Shown: piece after piece, positions 48,917-58,134 of the stretch
Layout: each line of letters opens with the position of its first letter
Numbering within the stretch: the stretch's first letter is position 1
Assembly: GCF_030345095.1 (NCBI RefSeq)
Contig: NZ_CP128360.1
Span: 310,001-374,000 of the forward strand
Direction: 5' to 3'
DNA length: 64,000 nt
DNA from: Solwaraspora sp. WMMA2056
Lineage (GTDB): Bacteria > Actinomycetota > Actinomycetes > Mycobacteriales > Micromonosporaceae
The notes under the pieces: model-generated
Told to the model about the DNA's origin: nothing
The model's input: only the letters and a program-made list of their open reading frames with translations
Database searches by the model: none
Program-made: the position numbers and the translations under genes

Positions 48917-50335
48917 TCAGCCGAGCAGGCCGGTGGCCCACCGGTACAGGCCCAGCACCGCACCGGCGACCGGGATCAACGACACCACCGCCAGCGTGTC
49001 CAGCACGTCCGCCGCCCGACCGAGGTACGGCGACGGGGCCCGGGTGGCGTACCGGCCGCCGGCCGCCGCCGTGGTCAGCGCGAGTACGGCCGCGAGCGCG
49101 ACGAAAACGGTCGCCGGCAACGGCAGGTACGCCGGGAGACCGACGAACACCAGCAGCACCCCTGCCGTGAGCCCCGCTGCCTGCAACGGCACCCGCTGAC
49201 GGGCGACGACGAACATCCGGCCGCGCAGCGGCAACGCCACCGCCGCCGTCCCGAGCAGAACCAGACCGGCCACGCCGCCGCGCCACACCAGGACGGCGCT
49301 CGCGACGGCGGCCAGGACGGCGGACCCGACCAGCATCCCGGTGAGCACCTGTTCGGCGCGGACCACGCCATGTGCCACCGCGTCCGCGTCCGGAGCGGAC
49401 CTGTCGGCGGTGGTCGCCCCGGGTGTGGTCGCCCCGGCTGCGGTCGCGTCACTCGGGCCGGTCGCCGGGCTGGTCACCGGCAGCCGCCCGATCCGGACCG
49501 CGAGTCGGGGCAGCAGACCGGTTCCGCAGCCGACGAGGGCCAGCGTCAGAGCGGCCGCACCGGCCGCTCCCGCGCCAGCGAGCGCCACCGCCGCTGCCAG
49601 GCTGCCGAGCAGACCGACGGTGGTCGCGGCGGCGAAGATCGACCGGCCGGTGGTCACGCCGAGTGCGATCAGCGGCGCGGCCACCAGCATCGCCAGGTGA
49701 GCGGCGAGTACCGCCCCGGCGCTCGGCCAACCGTGCGGGTCGGTGCCGACCGGTCCGCCGTCCCCGGCGAGCAGCAGGCCGGCGGCGAAGGCGTACGGCA
49801 GAGCGCCCGCGCCCAGCGTCAGGCCCGCCACCGGATTGCGCCACACCCGGTCGGCGAGCACCCCGGCGACCGCCACCGCCACGGTGACGGCCACCGCCAG
49901 CTCCGCCAGGTCGGGACCGTTGGAGCGGACCAGCAGCAGCCAGCCGCCGGCGAGCCAGGCAGCCGCCGCCGCGCCGGCGTAGCGCCGGGTGGTCTGCCCG
50001 GACCACGGCGTGCGCCGGCGGCGGGAGGTCGCCGCGACCAGGTCCGCCAGGTCGTCGTGTTCCGGCTCCGGCCAGAAGGTGTCGCCGGGCACCAGGTGCA
50101 GCACCTCGCCGTCGCGTACCCCCTGCTGCGGCAGTGGCCGAGTGGCGCTGACCGGCGTACCGTCCGTGCGGCACAGCAGCCAACCGCCGTGCCGCTCGCC
50201 CTCGTCGGCCAGCCCGTCGCCGGCGCGACGCAGCACCTCCGGCAGCCATTCGGCGACCGGCACGTGGGCCGGCAGCGCCAGGTCCAGCCGACGTCGCGGC
50301 CCGCAGACGGTGATCTTCGCCAGACGTACGCTCAC
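48917..50335 (-). CDS. eccD: Type VII secretion membrane protein EccD
   Basis: Central membrane component of ESX channels. 472 residues from the GTG at 50335, with GGAGGTGCC just upstream. The N-terminal ubiquitin-like (YukD) domain spans about 1-95 (VRLAKITVCGPRRRLDLAL ... LPQQGVRDGEVLHLVPGD). About eleven transmembrane helices follow from about 125. Divergent from eccC across a 126-bp promoter region. No eccB, eccE, espG or esx gene flanks it. Confidence 0.85.
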   Translation of the reverse strand: MSVRLAKITVCGPRRRLDLALPAHVPVAEWLPEVLRRAGDGLADEGERHGGWLLCRTDGTPVSATRPLPQQGVRDGEVLHLVPGDTFWPEPEHDDLADLVAATSRRRRTPWSGQTTRRYAGAAAAAWLAGGWLLLVRSNGPDLAELAVAVTVAVAVAGVLADRVWRNPVAGLTLGAGALPYAFAAGLLLAGDGGPVGTDPHGWPSAGAVLAAHLAMLVAAPLIALGVTTGRSIFAAATTVGLLGSLAAAVALAGAGAAGAAALTLALVGCGTGLLPRLAVRIGRLPVTSPATGPSDATAAGATTPGATTADRSAPDADAVAHGVVRAEQVLTGMLVGSAVLAAVASAVLVWRGGVAGLVLLGTAAVALPLRGRMFVVARQRVPLQAAGLTAGVLLVFVGLPAYLPLPATVFVALAAVLALTTAAAGGRYATRAPSPYLGRAADVLDTLAVVSLIPVAGAVLGLYRWATGLLG

Positions 50336-50461
50336 GGCACCTCCGTTACGCACAGCTGCACTGGCCGAACAGACCGGAGCACTGTATCCACTTTCGATAC
50401 ACTGGGGAACACCACGGTGTGTCCGTTGCGGACGACGCAGCGTGCCGTGTTAGCTGAGTCG
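50336..50461. promoter_or_regulatory. Divergent eccD/eccC promoter region
   Basis: Contains GTATC-CACTTTC-GATAC (5-bp arms) near 50388-50404. Its right arm overlaps a TACACT -10-like element for the plus strand (about 50400). A single operator could therefore control both transcripts. No clear -35 element was identified. Confidence 0.4.
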
Positions 50462-53400
50462 ATGTCCGGTACCGTCCTCGACCGACCGGCCCGCCAGCCG
50501 GCACCCGACGTCACCGGTGGCGAGATCCGCATCGCCGCGCCACCGTCGTTGCCGACCGAACCCACCGGGGTCGCCGGCCGATGGCAGCAGGCGTTCATGC
50601 TGCTGCCGGCGCTCGGCGGCTCGGTCGCGGCGGCGATGGCCCTCGGCCAGGGCGGCGGCGCCTACCCGTACCTGATGGGCGCGGTGTTCGCGGTCTCCGC
50701 GCTGGCGATGCTGGCCACCTCGTGGCAGGCCGGCGGCGGTGCGGCCACCGCGTCCGAGATGGACGTCGCCCGCCGGCGGTACCTGCGCTACCTGGCCGAG
50801 CTACGCCGACAGGTGCGCCAGACAGCGGTACGGCAACGGGCAGCGCTGTGCTACCGCCACCCGGATCCGCACACGCTGTGGTCGACGGCGGCCAGCAGCC
50901 GGGTGTGGGAGCGCCGGGCGGGCGACGACGACTTCGGCGTGGTCCGGGTCGGGGTGGGCCCGCAACGCCTCGCCACCGCGCTCGTCGCCCCGACCGGCCA
51001 GGCACCCGAGGACGTCGAGCCGCTCACCGCCGCCGCCGTACGACGGTTCGTCGACACCTACGCCGTGGTGCCGGACCTGCCGGCGACGGTCGCGCTGCCC
51101 GCGTGGTCCCGGATCGTCGTCACCACGACCGGAAACCGGTCGGCACCACACGTGAGCGGCGAGAGCCCGGCGTGGGACGGCGGTACGCGGCCGGAGCGGG
51201 ACGGCGGTACGCGGCCGGAGCGGGACGGCGGTACGCGGCCGGCGGCGGTGGTACGGGCCATGCTGGCCCAGCTCGCCGTCTTCCACCCGCCGGACGAGCT
51301 ACGGATCGCCGTCTGCGCCGCACCGCAGCGTCGACCCGCCTGGGAGTGGACGAAGTGGCTGCCGCACGTCTGGCATCCGCAGCGGCACGACGCCGCCGGT
51401 GCGCTGCGGCTCGTCGCCACCGACGTCGCCGAGTTGGCGCCGCTGGTGGCCCCGCTGGTGGCGGCGCCGCCGAGCGGGGCCGGGCCGGCCACCGGCACCG
51501 GCGCGCACCTGGTGGTCGTCCTCGACGGCGTCACCGGCGACCTGCCGACCCTGCGTCGCGACAGCGGTGGTACGGCCCGGCTCACCGTGATCGAGGTGGA
51601 CCCCACGCCGGCGACGCTCGACCCGGCCACGCTGGAGCTGGCGATCGGACCGGACGGCCGGTTCACCGACCAGCGCAGCGGGCCCACCGCTGCCGACGGG
51701 GTCCGGACGGGACTGCCGGCGACGGCGACGGCGGACCAGCTCAGCACCGTCGAGGCGGAGGCGCTCGCCCGGCAGTTGACGCCGCTGCGGCTGGCGGCCG
51801 GTGACCGTACGACGCCGGGGTCGGCCGCTGAGGCCGACCTGATCCGGCTGCTCGGACTCGACGCCGCGCCCGCCGCACGGTGGTGGACGGCGGACGGGCC
51901 GGTACGCGGCCCGGCGGCCGGCCGGCAGCTACGGGTACCGATCGGCGTCGACGCCGACGGCCGGCCGGTCGAACTCGACCTGAAGGAGTCGGCGGCGCAG
52001 GGCATGGGTCCGCACGGGATGGTCGTCGGCGCCACCGGCTCCGGCAAGTCCGAGCTGTTGCGGACCCTCGTGCTCGGGTTGGCGTTGAGCCACCCGCCGG
52101 AGGAGCTGAACGTCGTCCTCGTCGATTTCAAGGGCGGTGCCACGTTCGCGGCCCTGGACCGGTTGCCGCACACCGCCGCCGTCATCACCAACCTCGCCCG
52201 GGAGCTGCCGCTGGTCGACCGGATGGCGGACTCGTTGACCGGTGAGGTGGTGCGCCGGCAGGACCTGCTGCGCCGGGCCGGCAACCTGGCCAGCCGTCAG
52301 GAGTACCTGCGGGCCCGGCAGAACGACCCGGCGTTGCCGCCGCTGCCGGCGCTGCTGATCGTCTGTGACGAGTTCACCGAGCTGCTCACCGCCAAGCCGG
52401 ACTTCATCGAGGTCTTCGGTCAGATCGGACGCCTCGGTCGGTCACTCGGCATCCACCTGCTCCTCGCCTCGCAGCGGGTGGACGAGGGCCGGCTGCGTGG
52501 GCTGGACACCCACCTGTCGTACCGGATCGGGCTGCGCACCTTCTCCGCGCTGGAGTCCCGGGCGATTCTCGGCGTACCGGACGCCTACCACCTGCCCCGG
52601 GATCCGGGACACGGTTTCCTGGCCTACGGCACCGAACCGCCGGTGCGGTTCCGGGCCGCGTACGTGTCCGGACCGTACCGCCGGCCGAGGCCGCGACCGG
52701 CCGGCGGACGCCGCCGTGCGCCCCGGCTGTACGACTACCGGACGGCGGTGGTGCCAGCGGTCGCGCCGGAGCCGGTCGTCGCGCCGCCGGTCACCGGGCC
52801 GAGCCTGTTGGACGTCACCGTCGACCGGCTCGCCCGGTACGGCCCCACCGCCCACCAGGTGTGGCTGCCGCCGTTGGACACCTCCCCACGCCTGGACGAC
52901 CTGCTCGGGCCGGTCCGTCCGGTGCCCGGTCGGGGTCTGCAGGTGGCGGACCCCGCCGTCGCGGGCCGGCTGCGGGTGCCGGTCGCGCTGGTCGACAAGC
53001 CGGCCGCACAGCGGCGCGACCCGCTGTGGCTGTCGTTGGACGCCGCCGCCGGGCACCTCGCCGTGGTGGGCGCGCCGCAGGCCGGCAAGTCGCACCTGCT
53101 CCGTACGGTGGTCTGCGCGCTGGCGCTGACCCACACCCCGGACGAGGTTCAGCTGTACTGCCTCGATTTCGGTGGCGGGACCCTGGCCGGACTTCGCGAG
53201 CTGCCGCACGTCGGAGCGGTGGCCGGCCGCGCCGACACAGCCACGGTCCGCCGTACGGTGGCCGAGGTCGCCGACCTGCTCGCCGTCCGGGAGCGGCGGT
53301 TCGCCGCGCTCGGGGTGGACTCGATGGCGGCGTACCGCCGTCGCCGGGCCGCCGTCGGGGTCCGCGCCGCCGTTGGTGTTGATGCGGCGGACGGCCCGGC

Positions 53401-54694
53401 CGACGACCTCGACCGGTACGGCGACGTGTTCCTGGTCGTCGACGGCTGGCCGACGCTGCGCGGCGAGTACGACGACCTGGAGCAGCCGATCACCGACCTG
53501 GCCACCCGGGGCCTGTCGTACGGCGTACACCTGGTCGCGTCGGCCCCCCGGTGGACCGATTTCCGGCCGGCGCTGCGGGACCTGTTCGGGTCGCGGTTGG
53601 AGCTGCGGCTGGGCGATCCGGTCGAATCGATGGTGTCCCGCCGCTCGGCCGGCAACGTGCCGGCGCAGCCGGGCCGGGGGTTGTCCGTCGACGGTTTCCA
53701 CTTCCGCACCGCTCTCGCCGAGGTGGGCGAGACCGCTCTCGCCGGGGTGGCCGAGCCGGGTGCGAATGCGAACGCGGGTACGGACGCGGGTACGGACGCG
53801 GGTGCCGGCACCGCCGGACTGGTCGCCGCGATCGCCCGGCACTGGCCGGGACGGGGCGCGCCGCCGGTGCGGCTCCTGCCGGACCTGGTGCCGTACGCCG
53901 AGTTCTCCCGGGTCGCGGGGGTGGCCGGGGACGGTGCGGACGGGCTGCGGCTGGCGATCGGCCTGGCCGAGGCGGACCTGCGACCGGCGGCGGTCGACTT
54001 CGCGGCCGACCCGCACCTGGTGGTCTTCGGCGAAGCGGAGTCCGGCAAGTCGGCCTTTCTCCGTGCACTCGCCACATCCATCGTCGACCGGTTCGTTCCC
54101 GAACAGGCCAGGTTGATCATCGTCGACTACCGACGCAGTCTGCTCGGCGCGGTCACCTCGCCCCACCTCATCGGGTACGGCAGCACTCCGTCGCACACGG
54201 CGGACCTGATCGCGTCGGCCGCGAGCTATCTGCGGGACCGACTGCCCGGGCCGGAGGTGACCGCCGGCCAACTGGCCGCCCGGTCCTGGTGGTCGGGTCC
54301 GGAGCTGTTCGTCCTGGTCGACGATCACGACCTGGTCGACAACGGCGGTCCTGATCCGCTGCTGCCGTTGGTGGAACACCTGGCCCAGGCCCGCGACGTC
54401 GGGCTGCACCTGGTGCTGGCGCGGCGCAGCGGTGGGGCGGCGCGGGCCCTGTACCGGCCGGTCCAGCAGCGACTACGGGAGTTGTCCAGCGCCGGTCTGG
54501 TCCTGCGCGGCGACCCGGACGAGGGCCCGCTGGTCGGCCCGGTCCGCCCCACACCGCTGCCGCCGGGCCGTGGGTGGCTGGTGACCCGTCGGGAGCCGAC
54601 CCGGCTGATCCAGCTGGCCTATCTGCCGCCGCCGGTGCCCGACGGTCACATCAGTCTCCCCAAGAGCACATCTGGCGGTGGAGAATCACGGTAA
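50462..54694 (+). CDS. eccC: Type VII secretion ATPase EccC (fused Ca-Cb form)
   Basis: 1410 residues. Two transmembrane helices lie near 45-95 (LPALGGSVAAAMALG and YLMGAVFAVSALAMLATSW). Three FtsK/SpoIIIE ATPase domains follow, all with intact P-loops: GATGSGKS near 522, GAPQAGKS near 869 and GEAESGKS near 1189. Walker B strands include LLIVCDEFTELL, VFLVVDGWPT and LFVLVDDHDLV. In known ESX systems the C-terminal domains recognise substrate signals. A 24-bp unit repeated three times (51174-51241) encodes RDGGTRPE copies. Cognate WXG100 substrates are not in this window. Confidence 0.92.
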   Translation: MSGTVLDRPARQPAPDVTGGEIRIAAPPSLPTEPTGVAGRWQQAFMLLPALGGSVAAAMALGQGGGAYPYLMGAVFAVSALAMLATSWQAGGGAATASEMDVARRRYLRYLAELRRQVRQTAVRQRAALCYRHPDPHTLWSTAASSRVWERRAGDDDFGVVRVGVGPQRLATALVAPTGQAPEDVEPLTAAAVRRFVDTYAVVPDLPATVALPAWSRIVVTTTGNRSAPHVSGESPAWDGGTRPERDGGTRPERDGGTRPAAVVRAMLAQLAVFHPPDELRIAVCAAPQRRPAWEWTKWLPHVWHPQRHDAAGALRLVATDVAELAPLVAPLVAAPPSGAGPATGTGAHLVVVLDGVTGDLPTLRRDSGGTARLTVIEVDPTPATLDPATLELAIGPDGRFTDQRSGPTAADGVRTGLPATATADQLSTVEAEALARQLTPLRLAAGDRTTPGSAAEADLIRLLGLDAAPAARWWTADGPVRGPAAGRQLRVPIGVDADGRPVELDLKESAAQGMGPHGMVVGATGSGKSELLRTLVLGLALSHPPEELNVVLVDFKGGATFAALDRLPHTAAVITNLARELPLVDRMADSLTGEVVRRQDLLRRAGNLASRQEYLRARQNDPALPPLPALLIVCDEFTELLTAKPDFIEVFGQIGRLGRSLGIHLLLASQRVDEGRLRGLDTHLSYRIGLRTFSALESRAILGVPDAYHLPRDPGHGFLAYGTEPPVRFRAAYVSGPYRRPRPRPAGGRRRAPRLYDYRTAVVPAVAPEPVVAPPVTGPSLLDVTVDRLARYGPTAHQVWLPPLDTSPRLDDLLGPVRPVPGRGLQVADPAVAGRLRVPVALVDKPAAQRRDPLWLSLDAAAGHLAVVGAPQAGKSHLLRTVVCALALTHTPDEVQLYCLDFGGGTLAGLRELPHVGAVAGRADTATVRRTVAEVADLLAVRERRFAALGVDSMAAYRRRRAAVGVRAAVGVDAADGPADDLDRYGDVFLVVDGWPTLRGEYDDLEQPITDLATRGLSYGVHLVASAPRWTDFRPALRDLFGSRLELRLGDPVESMVSRRSAGNVPAQPGRGLSVDGFHFRTALAEVGETALAGVAEPGANANAGTDAGTDAGAGTAGLVAAIARHWPGRGAPPVRLLPDLVPYAEFSRVAGVAGDGADGLRLAIGLAEADLRPAAVDFAADPHLVVFGEAESGKSAFLRALATSIVDRFVPEQARLIIVDYRRSLLGAVTSPHLIGYGSTPSHTADLIASAASYLRDRLPGPEVTAGQLAARSWWSGPELFVLVDDHDLVDNGGPDPLLPLVEHLAQARDVGLHLVLARRSGGAARALYRPVQQRLRELSSAGLVLRGDPDEGPLVGPVRPTPLPPGRGWLVTRREPTRLIQLAYLPPPVPDGHISLPKSTSGGGESR
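51174..51241 (+). repeat. 24-bp coding triplication inside eccC
   Basis: Three near-identical 24-bp units encode DGGTRPER copies in a linker of EccC before its first ATPase domain. The near-perfect DNA identity indicates recent expansion. Confidence 0.85.
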
Positions 54695-54736
54695 CCTCCG
54701 TGCAGCAAGTGTCTGTTGGGGTGAGAAGGCCAGATT

Positions 54737-56221
54737 GTGACGTCGTTGCCGCGCCAACCGCGCCGCGCCGTCCGACGCCTCGTCGGGACGGTGCCTGCCG
54801 TCCGACGCCTCGTCGCGCCGGTGCCTGTCGTCCGTGTCGTCGCGGCGGTGCTCGTCGTGCTGGTCACCGTCACTCCGGTGGCCACCTCCCGGACCGCCCC
54901 GGTCGCCGGCCGTGGCGCCGGCCCGTTGTCGGCCGGGGTCGCCGCAGCGGCCGTCGCCACGCCGCCGACCGCGTTGCCGGTGCGGTACGACGCGATCCGC
55001 GACGAACAGTGGCAGTTGCGGGAGCTGTCGGCGCCCACCGCCTGGCAGCATTCCACCGGCACCGGCGTCACGGTCGCCGTGATCGACTCCGGGGTCGACG
55101 CGGAGCACGTCGATCTCGTCGGTCAGGTGCTACCCGGGATGGACTTCGTGGCCGACGGTGACGGCCGGTCCGACCCGGTCGGGCACGGCACCACCGTCGC
55201 GGGGCTGATCGCGGGGCGCGGGGACGACGACAGTGGGGTGCTCGGGCTCGCCCCCGGTGCCCGGATTCTGCCGGTGCGGGTGCTGGACGAGGAGAACCGC
55301 TACGACGACGCGATGATCGTCGCCAAGGCGGTCCGGTGGGCGGTCGACAACGGCGCCCAGGTGATCAACCTGTCGCTGGGCGGCAGCGGCGACAGCCCGG
55401 CACTGGCGGCGGCGCTCGACTACGCGTTCGCCAGCGACGTCGTGGTCGTCGCCTGCACCGGCAACGTCTCCGCCACCGGCACCACCGAGGTGTGGTACCC
55501 GGCACGGGAGCCGGGCGTGATCGCGGTGGCCGGGCTCGAACGTGAGGGCGAGGCATTGTGGGCCGGGTCGATCACCGGCGCGCAGACGGTGCTGACGGCA
55601 CCGGCCACCGGGTTGGTCGGTGCCCGGCCGGGCGGCTACTGGCGGGTCCAGGGCACCAGTTTCGCCGCGCCGCTGGTCGCCGCGACCGCCGCGTTGATCC
55701 GGGCGCGCTGGCCGGAGATGTCGGCGGCGACGGTGGTGACCCGGCTCATCGAGACGGCGCGGGACCTCGGTGCCGCAGGTCGGGACGACCGGTACGGCTT
55801 CGGCGTGGTCGATCCGGTCGCCGCGCTGACCGAGGGCGTGGAGACCGTGGCACACAACCCGCTCGACGACAACGAGACACCGGGCATCGTCGGGTTCGGC
55901 CCGGCACCCGGGCTGGAGTCCGCCACCGCGGCGGTGGCCGGCGCCGCGACCCGGCTGAGCGGGCCGGGTGACGATCAGGGTGCCGGCTGGTCGATCGGTC
56001 CGGTCGGCGCGGACCCGGACGACGGCGGTCAGGGGCTGCTCAGCGGCGGCCTGCTGGTCCTGGTCACGGTCGGCATCGGGGCGTGGCTGGCCCGTCGGAT
56101 GCACCTGGTGTCCGTGACCGCCACGACTCCCCGTGTGGAGGTCACGCGCACTCGCCGGTGGCGGTCTGACGGGTGCTCCGTACTCCCAGCGCCGCCGAAA
56201 CCGACGCCTCCTCGGCGGTGA
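54737..56221 (+). CDS. mycP: Mycosin, ESX-associated subtilisin-like protease
   Basis: 494 residues from the GTG at 54737. A basic N-terminus with a duplicated VRRLV-xx-VP unit leads to a signal/anchor helix (VVRVVAAVLVVLVTVTP). The catalytic triad is Asp117 in VAVIDSGVD, His150 in DPVGHGTTVAG and Ser308 in VQGTSFAAPL; the oxyanion Asn is in VACTGNVS. A C-terminal transmembrane helix (GGLLVLVTVGIGAWLARR) ends in a cytoplasmic basic tail. Mycosins stabilise the ESX membrane complex and cleave substrates. The 3' end overlaps marP by 80 bp. Confidence 0.92.
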   Translation: MTSLPRQPRRAVRRLVGTVPAVRRLVAPVPVVRVVAAVLVVLVTVTPVATSRTAPVAGRGAGPLSAGVAAAAVATPPTALPVRYDAIRDEQWQLRELSAPTAWQHSTGTGVTVAVIDSGVDAEHVDLVGQVLPGMDFVADGDGRSDPVGHGTTVAGLIAGRGDDDSGVLGLAPGARILPVRVLDEENRYDDAMIVAKAVRWAVDNGAQVINLSLGGSGDSPALAAALDYAFASDVVVVACTGNVSATGTTEVWYPAREPGVIAVAGLEREGEALWAGSITGAQTVLTAPATGLVGARPGGYWRVQGTSFAAPLVAATAALIRARWPEMSAATVVTRLIETARDLGAAGRDDRYGFGVVDPVAALTEGVETVAHNPLDDNETPGIVGFGPAPGLESATAAVAGAATRLSGPGDDQGAGWSIGPVGADPDDGGQGLLSGGLLVLVTVGIGAWLARRMHLVSVTATTPRVEVTRTRRWRSDGCSVLPAPPKPTPPRR

Positions 56222-57320
56222 CCGCGAAGCCGGTGTTCGGATCGTCGGCCGCCGCCGCGAAGATCACCCCGAGCACGAGGCCGTTCGCCGCGACCAGCGG
56301 TCCGCCCGAGTTGCCGGAGCGGACCAGCGCCCGGATCGTGTAGACGTCCCGGTTGACGTCGCCTTCGTTGTAGATGTTGGGGCCGGTGATCGGGCCGACG
56401 TCGCGCACCCGGGCGGACTGCGCGTCGTAGGGACCGTCCAGTGGGAAGCCCAGCACGATCGCGTCCGCGCCGGTCGGGGCCGGTCGGTCGGCGAACGGCA
56501 GCACCGGGGCCGGCAGGTTCGGTACGTAGATGACGGCCAGGTCCAGGTCCGGGTCGTAGACGACCACCCGCCCGTTGTGCTGTTCACCCAGTACCTCGAC
56601 CGCCACGGTCTGCGTACCGGCCACCACGTGCGCGTTGGTCATCACCCGGTCCTCGGCGTACACGAACCCGGATCCCTCGATGCGGCGGGAGCAGCGGGGC
56701 GCGGATCCGAGCACCTTCACCACGGAGCGTTCGGCGTTGGCGACCACCGCCGAGCCGGCCAGGGCGGGGTCCGGGGCGGGCACCTCCCGTACCCGGGTCG
56801 GGGTGAGGCCGCCGAAGACGTCGGGGAAGCCACGGGTGTCGACGGTGTCCCGCAGGGCGGTGGAGAGGGCCTGCGCCTGCGGGGGCATCACCCGGTCGAT
56901 GCCGTTGAGCAGCGCGCTGTTGCGGACCGCGCCGGCGAGTCCGGGCATCGCCGAGGAGCCCAGCGGCACCGCGACCAGCCAGGCGACCAGCAGGACCGCG
57001 ACCAGGGAGACCGCCGCCCCGCCGATGTCGTCGGCCCGGCGGCCCGCCGGGCTGGTGATCGCGTGCCGCAGCCGGGAGCCGGCCCAGCCGGCCAGGGCCT
57101 GCCCCAGTACGGCGAGGCCGAAGACCGCGACCAGCGAGACCACCACCCGGGCCGCGTTGTCGACGAACTGCTGCGCCAGCAGCGGGCCGAGTTGCAACCC
57201 GATCAACGCGCCGCCGAGGAACCCAGCGAACGACAGGATCCCGATGACGAATCCCTGGCGGTAGCCACTGACCGCGAAGACCAACATGAGCAGCAGAAGT
57301 ACGACATCGACGGCGGACAC
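56142..57320 (-). CDS. marP: MarP-family membrane serine protease
   Basis: 392 residues. About four N-terminal transmembrane helices of the CvpA (colicin V production) type (FVIGILSFAGFLGGALIG and others) are followed by a periplasmic trypsin-like domain. The catalytic His is in VMTNAHVVAG, the Asp in VYDPDLDLAV and the Ser in VRSGNSGGPL. In M. tuberculosis (Rv3671c) this protease supports acid and oxidative stress survival. The Cys in the APRCSRRIEG segment may form the regulatory disulfide known there. Convergent with mycP and 61 bp downstream of the nudix gene in the same direction. Confidence 0.93.
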   Translation of the reverse strand: MSAVDVVLLLLMLVFAVSGYRQGFVIGILSFAGFLGGALIGLQLGPLLAQQFVDNAARVVVSLVAVFGLAVLGQALAGWAGSRLRHAITSPAGRRADDIGGAAVSLVAVLLVAWLVAVPLGSSAMPGLAGAVRNSALLNGIDRVMPPQAQALSTALRDTVDTRGFPDVFGGLTPTRVREVPAPDPALAGSAVVANAERSVVKVLGSAPRCSRRIEGSGFVYAEDRVMTNAHVVAGTQTVAVEVLGEQHNGRVVVYDPDLDLAVIYVPNLPAPVLPFADRPAPTGADAIVLGFPLDGPYDAQSARVRDVGPITGPNIYNEGDVNRDVYTIRALVRSGNSGGPLVAANGLVLGVIFAAAADDPNTGFAVTAEEASVSAALGVRSTRQTATGECA

Positions 57321-57381
57321 CCGTCAAGACTACGGGGGCACGTCAGGTGGTCGGACCGGTAGCCGTCCGTGGCGGCCGCCG

Positions 57382-58134
57382 TCAGGACCGCTGCGGCGCC
57401 GACCCGTCCACAGTTGGCGGTACGTCGCCGAGCCGTTCACCCACCGTGTCGACCAGCCCGACGCCGGCGGGCGGGGTGGCCGGTAGGTCGATCACCCGGT
57501 CGGTCGGCCACGGGCTGGCCCAGCCACCCATGTCGAGCAGCGCCGACAGCACGCCGGCGGTGAACCCCCAGACCAGCATGCCGCGCACCTGGAAGGCCGG
57601 GCCGATCCAGCCGCTGGGGTGGCGTACCTGCAGTCGGTTGTCGGGGTCGACCAGCTCGGCGACGGGCAGTCGGGTGACGTGGGCCACTTCGGCGGGCTGG
57701 CAGGGGTGCACCGGGTGCGGACGGTGCCACCAGGCGAGCACCGGGGTGACGACGAATCCGCTGACCGGAATCCACAGCCGGGGCAGTTGGGCCACCACGG
57801 TGACGCTGTCGGGGTCGAGCCCGACCTCCTCCTGCGCCTCCCGCAGCGCGGTCGCGGGGGCGTCGGCGTCGCCGGGTTCGGCACCGCCGCCCGGGAACGC
57901 CGACTCCCCCGCGTGGTTGCGCATGGTGGCGGCCCGCTGCAGCAGCAGCACGTCGGGTTCGCCCGGTCGGCCCTCGCCGAGCAGCACCAGCACCGCGCTG
58001 GGCCGGCCGCCGCGCTCCGGCGTGGCGAGCCGGCTGAAATCGGTGGTACGGGCGGCGTGCAGCCGGTTCAGCAGCGGCTGCCACCAGGGCGGTAGCGGAC
58101 CGACCGGCGCGGTTGGTCCGGCTGGCCCGGTCAC
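57382..58134 (-). CDS. Nudix hydrolase of the CoA pyrophosphatase type
   Basis: 250 residues from the GTG at 58134, sharing GTGA with the upstream stop. The Nudix box runs GGGAEPGDADAPATALREAQ followed by EEVGLD. Just before it lies the LLLQRAATMRNHAGESAFPG segment of the CoA-type subfamily (UPF0035-like). Probably hydrolyses CoA or acyl-CoA derivatives. In the same place as Rv3672c, between marP and tlpA. Confidence 0.88.
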   Translation of the reverse strand: MTGPAGPTAPVGPLPPWWQPLLNRLHAARTTDFSRLATPERGGRPSAVLVLLGEGRPGEPDVLLLQRAATMRNHAGESAFPGGGAEPGDADAPATALREAQEEVGLDPDSVTVVAQLPRLWIPVSGFVVTPVLAWWHRPHPVHPCQPAEVAHVTRLPVAELVDPDNRLQVRHPSGWIGPAFQVRGMLVWGFTAGVLSALLDMGGWASPWPTDRVIDLPATPPAGVGLVDTVGERLGDVPPTVDGSAPQRS

